Origin: a virus
Length of the DNA: 20,264 nt
IMG/VR virus record: IMGVR_UViG_3300006641_000245
Coordinates: 1-20,264 of that record
Direction: 5' to 3' (one strand)
Shown: piece after piece, positions 20,162-20,264 of the stretch
Layout of the letters: every line of letters starts with the position of its first letter
Numbering within the stretch: the stretch's first letter is position 1
Program-made: the position numbers and the translations under genes
Notes under the pieces: model-generated
Told to the model about the DNA's origin: nothing
The model's database searches: none
Seen by the model: only the letters and a program-made list of their open reading frames with translations

Positions 20162-20264
20162 ATGCCTCTTCAGAAGATCGTCTTCAAGCCCGGGGTCAAC
20201 AAAGAGAACACTCGATACACAACCGAGGGTGGTTGGTATGAGTGCGACAAGATCCGATTCCGTC
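20162..20264 (+). CDS. N-terminus of a probable virion protein (MPLQKIVFKPGVN type), partial
   Basis: ATG 20162 opens a frame that runs off the right edge after 34 codons: MPLQKIVFKPGVNKENTRYT, then TEGGWYECDKIRFR. An opening of the form MPLQK-FKPGVN ... EGGW-DKIRFR is typical of a large phage virion protein near the neck or tail hub (nozzle-like by position in related phages). That role is a guess from recall, as only the N-terminus is present. It follows the endolysin stop by 2 nt, showing that structural genes resume after the lysis cassette. Confidence 0.6.
   Translation, partial: MPLQKIVFKPGVNKENTRYTTEGGWYECDKIRFR

Noticed and set aside
1-20264. tRNA genes, CRISPR arrays, insertion sequences, terminators or attachment sites
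   Set aside because: Gaps between genes are at most 12 nt. No spaced palindromic repeats, transposase or integrase motifs, or stem-loops followed by T-runs were found between genes.

Overview
The window is a dense, one-directional block of late genes from a tailed double-stranded DNA phage (Caudoviricetes). All supported genes lie on the + strand. They are separated by 0-12 nt or overlap by 1-20 nt (ATGA, GTGA and TAATG junctions), and no gap is long enough to hold a tRNA, a terminator or a separate promoter. A gp4/SU10-like pair of head-tail connector candidates, a GH19-type endolysin and a GTA-type holin suggest a podovirus-like phage of a Gram-negative, probably aquatic, bacterium. The host cannot be read from the sequence. 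Terminase, portal and major capsid genes are not in the window and presumably lie upstream.

Layout. (1) 1-5508: a run of small beta-rich virion proteins, a coiled-coil protein, and three tandem homologous genes (2182, 2994, 3803) with very different base composition. (2) 5512-8114: a protein with a duplicated LamG-like module, then a protein with eleven 22-residue repeats; both are candidates for surface appendages. (3) 8117-10036: an island of very short, Lys/Gly-rich basic proteins that share peptide motifs, interrupted by one tiny very acidic Cys/His protein. (4) 10036-12461: a gp4-like connector with an inserted domain, a zinc-ribbon protein, two more small basic or Gly-rich proteins, and an SU10-type adaptor. 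(5) 12463-18600: two more beta-rich virion proteins, a 960-residue repeat protein, a tail fibre, and a fibre-assembly chaperone candidate. (6) 18605-20159: a lysis cassette (membrane-anchored unknown, holin, endolysin). (7) 20162-end: the start of another virion protein.

Working model (inference). The connector and adaptor genes complete the head-tail junction. The LamG, 22-residue-repeat, GW/W-Q-repeat and NGGTGATT proteins probably supply fibres or capsid decorations. The holin and endolysin release progeny. Close packing and many stop/start overlaps suggest one long late transcript with translational coupling.

The most unusual content is a 960-residue protein with two nested repeat systems: five ~103-residue super-repeats, each headed by a Gly-Trp box, and an exact 11-residue W-x6-Q ladder of ten units. 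Also notable are an 11-copy 22-residue repeat fibre, three tandem paralogues with divergent GC, and a set of small basic proteins carrying a common ADGxAxxGKTK tail motif.
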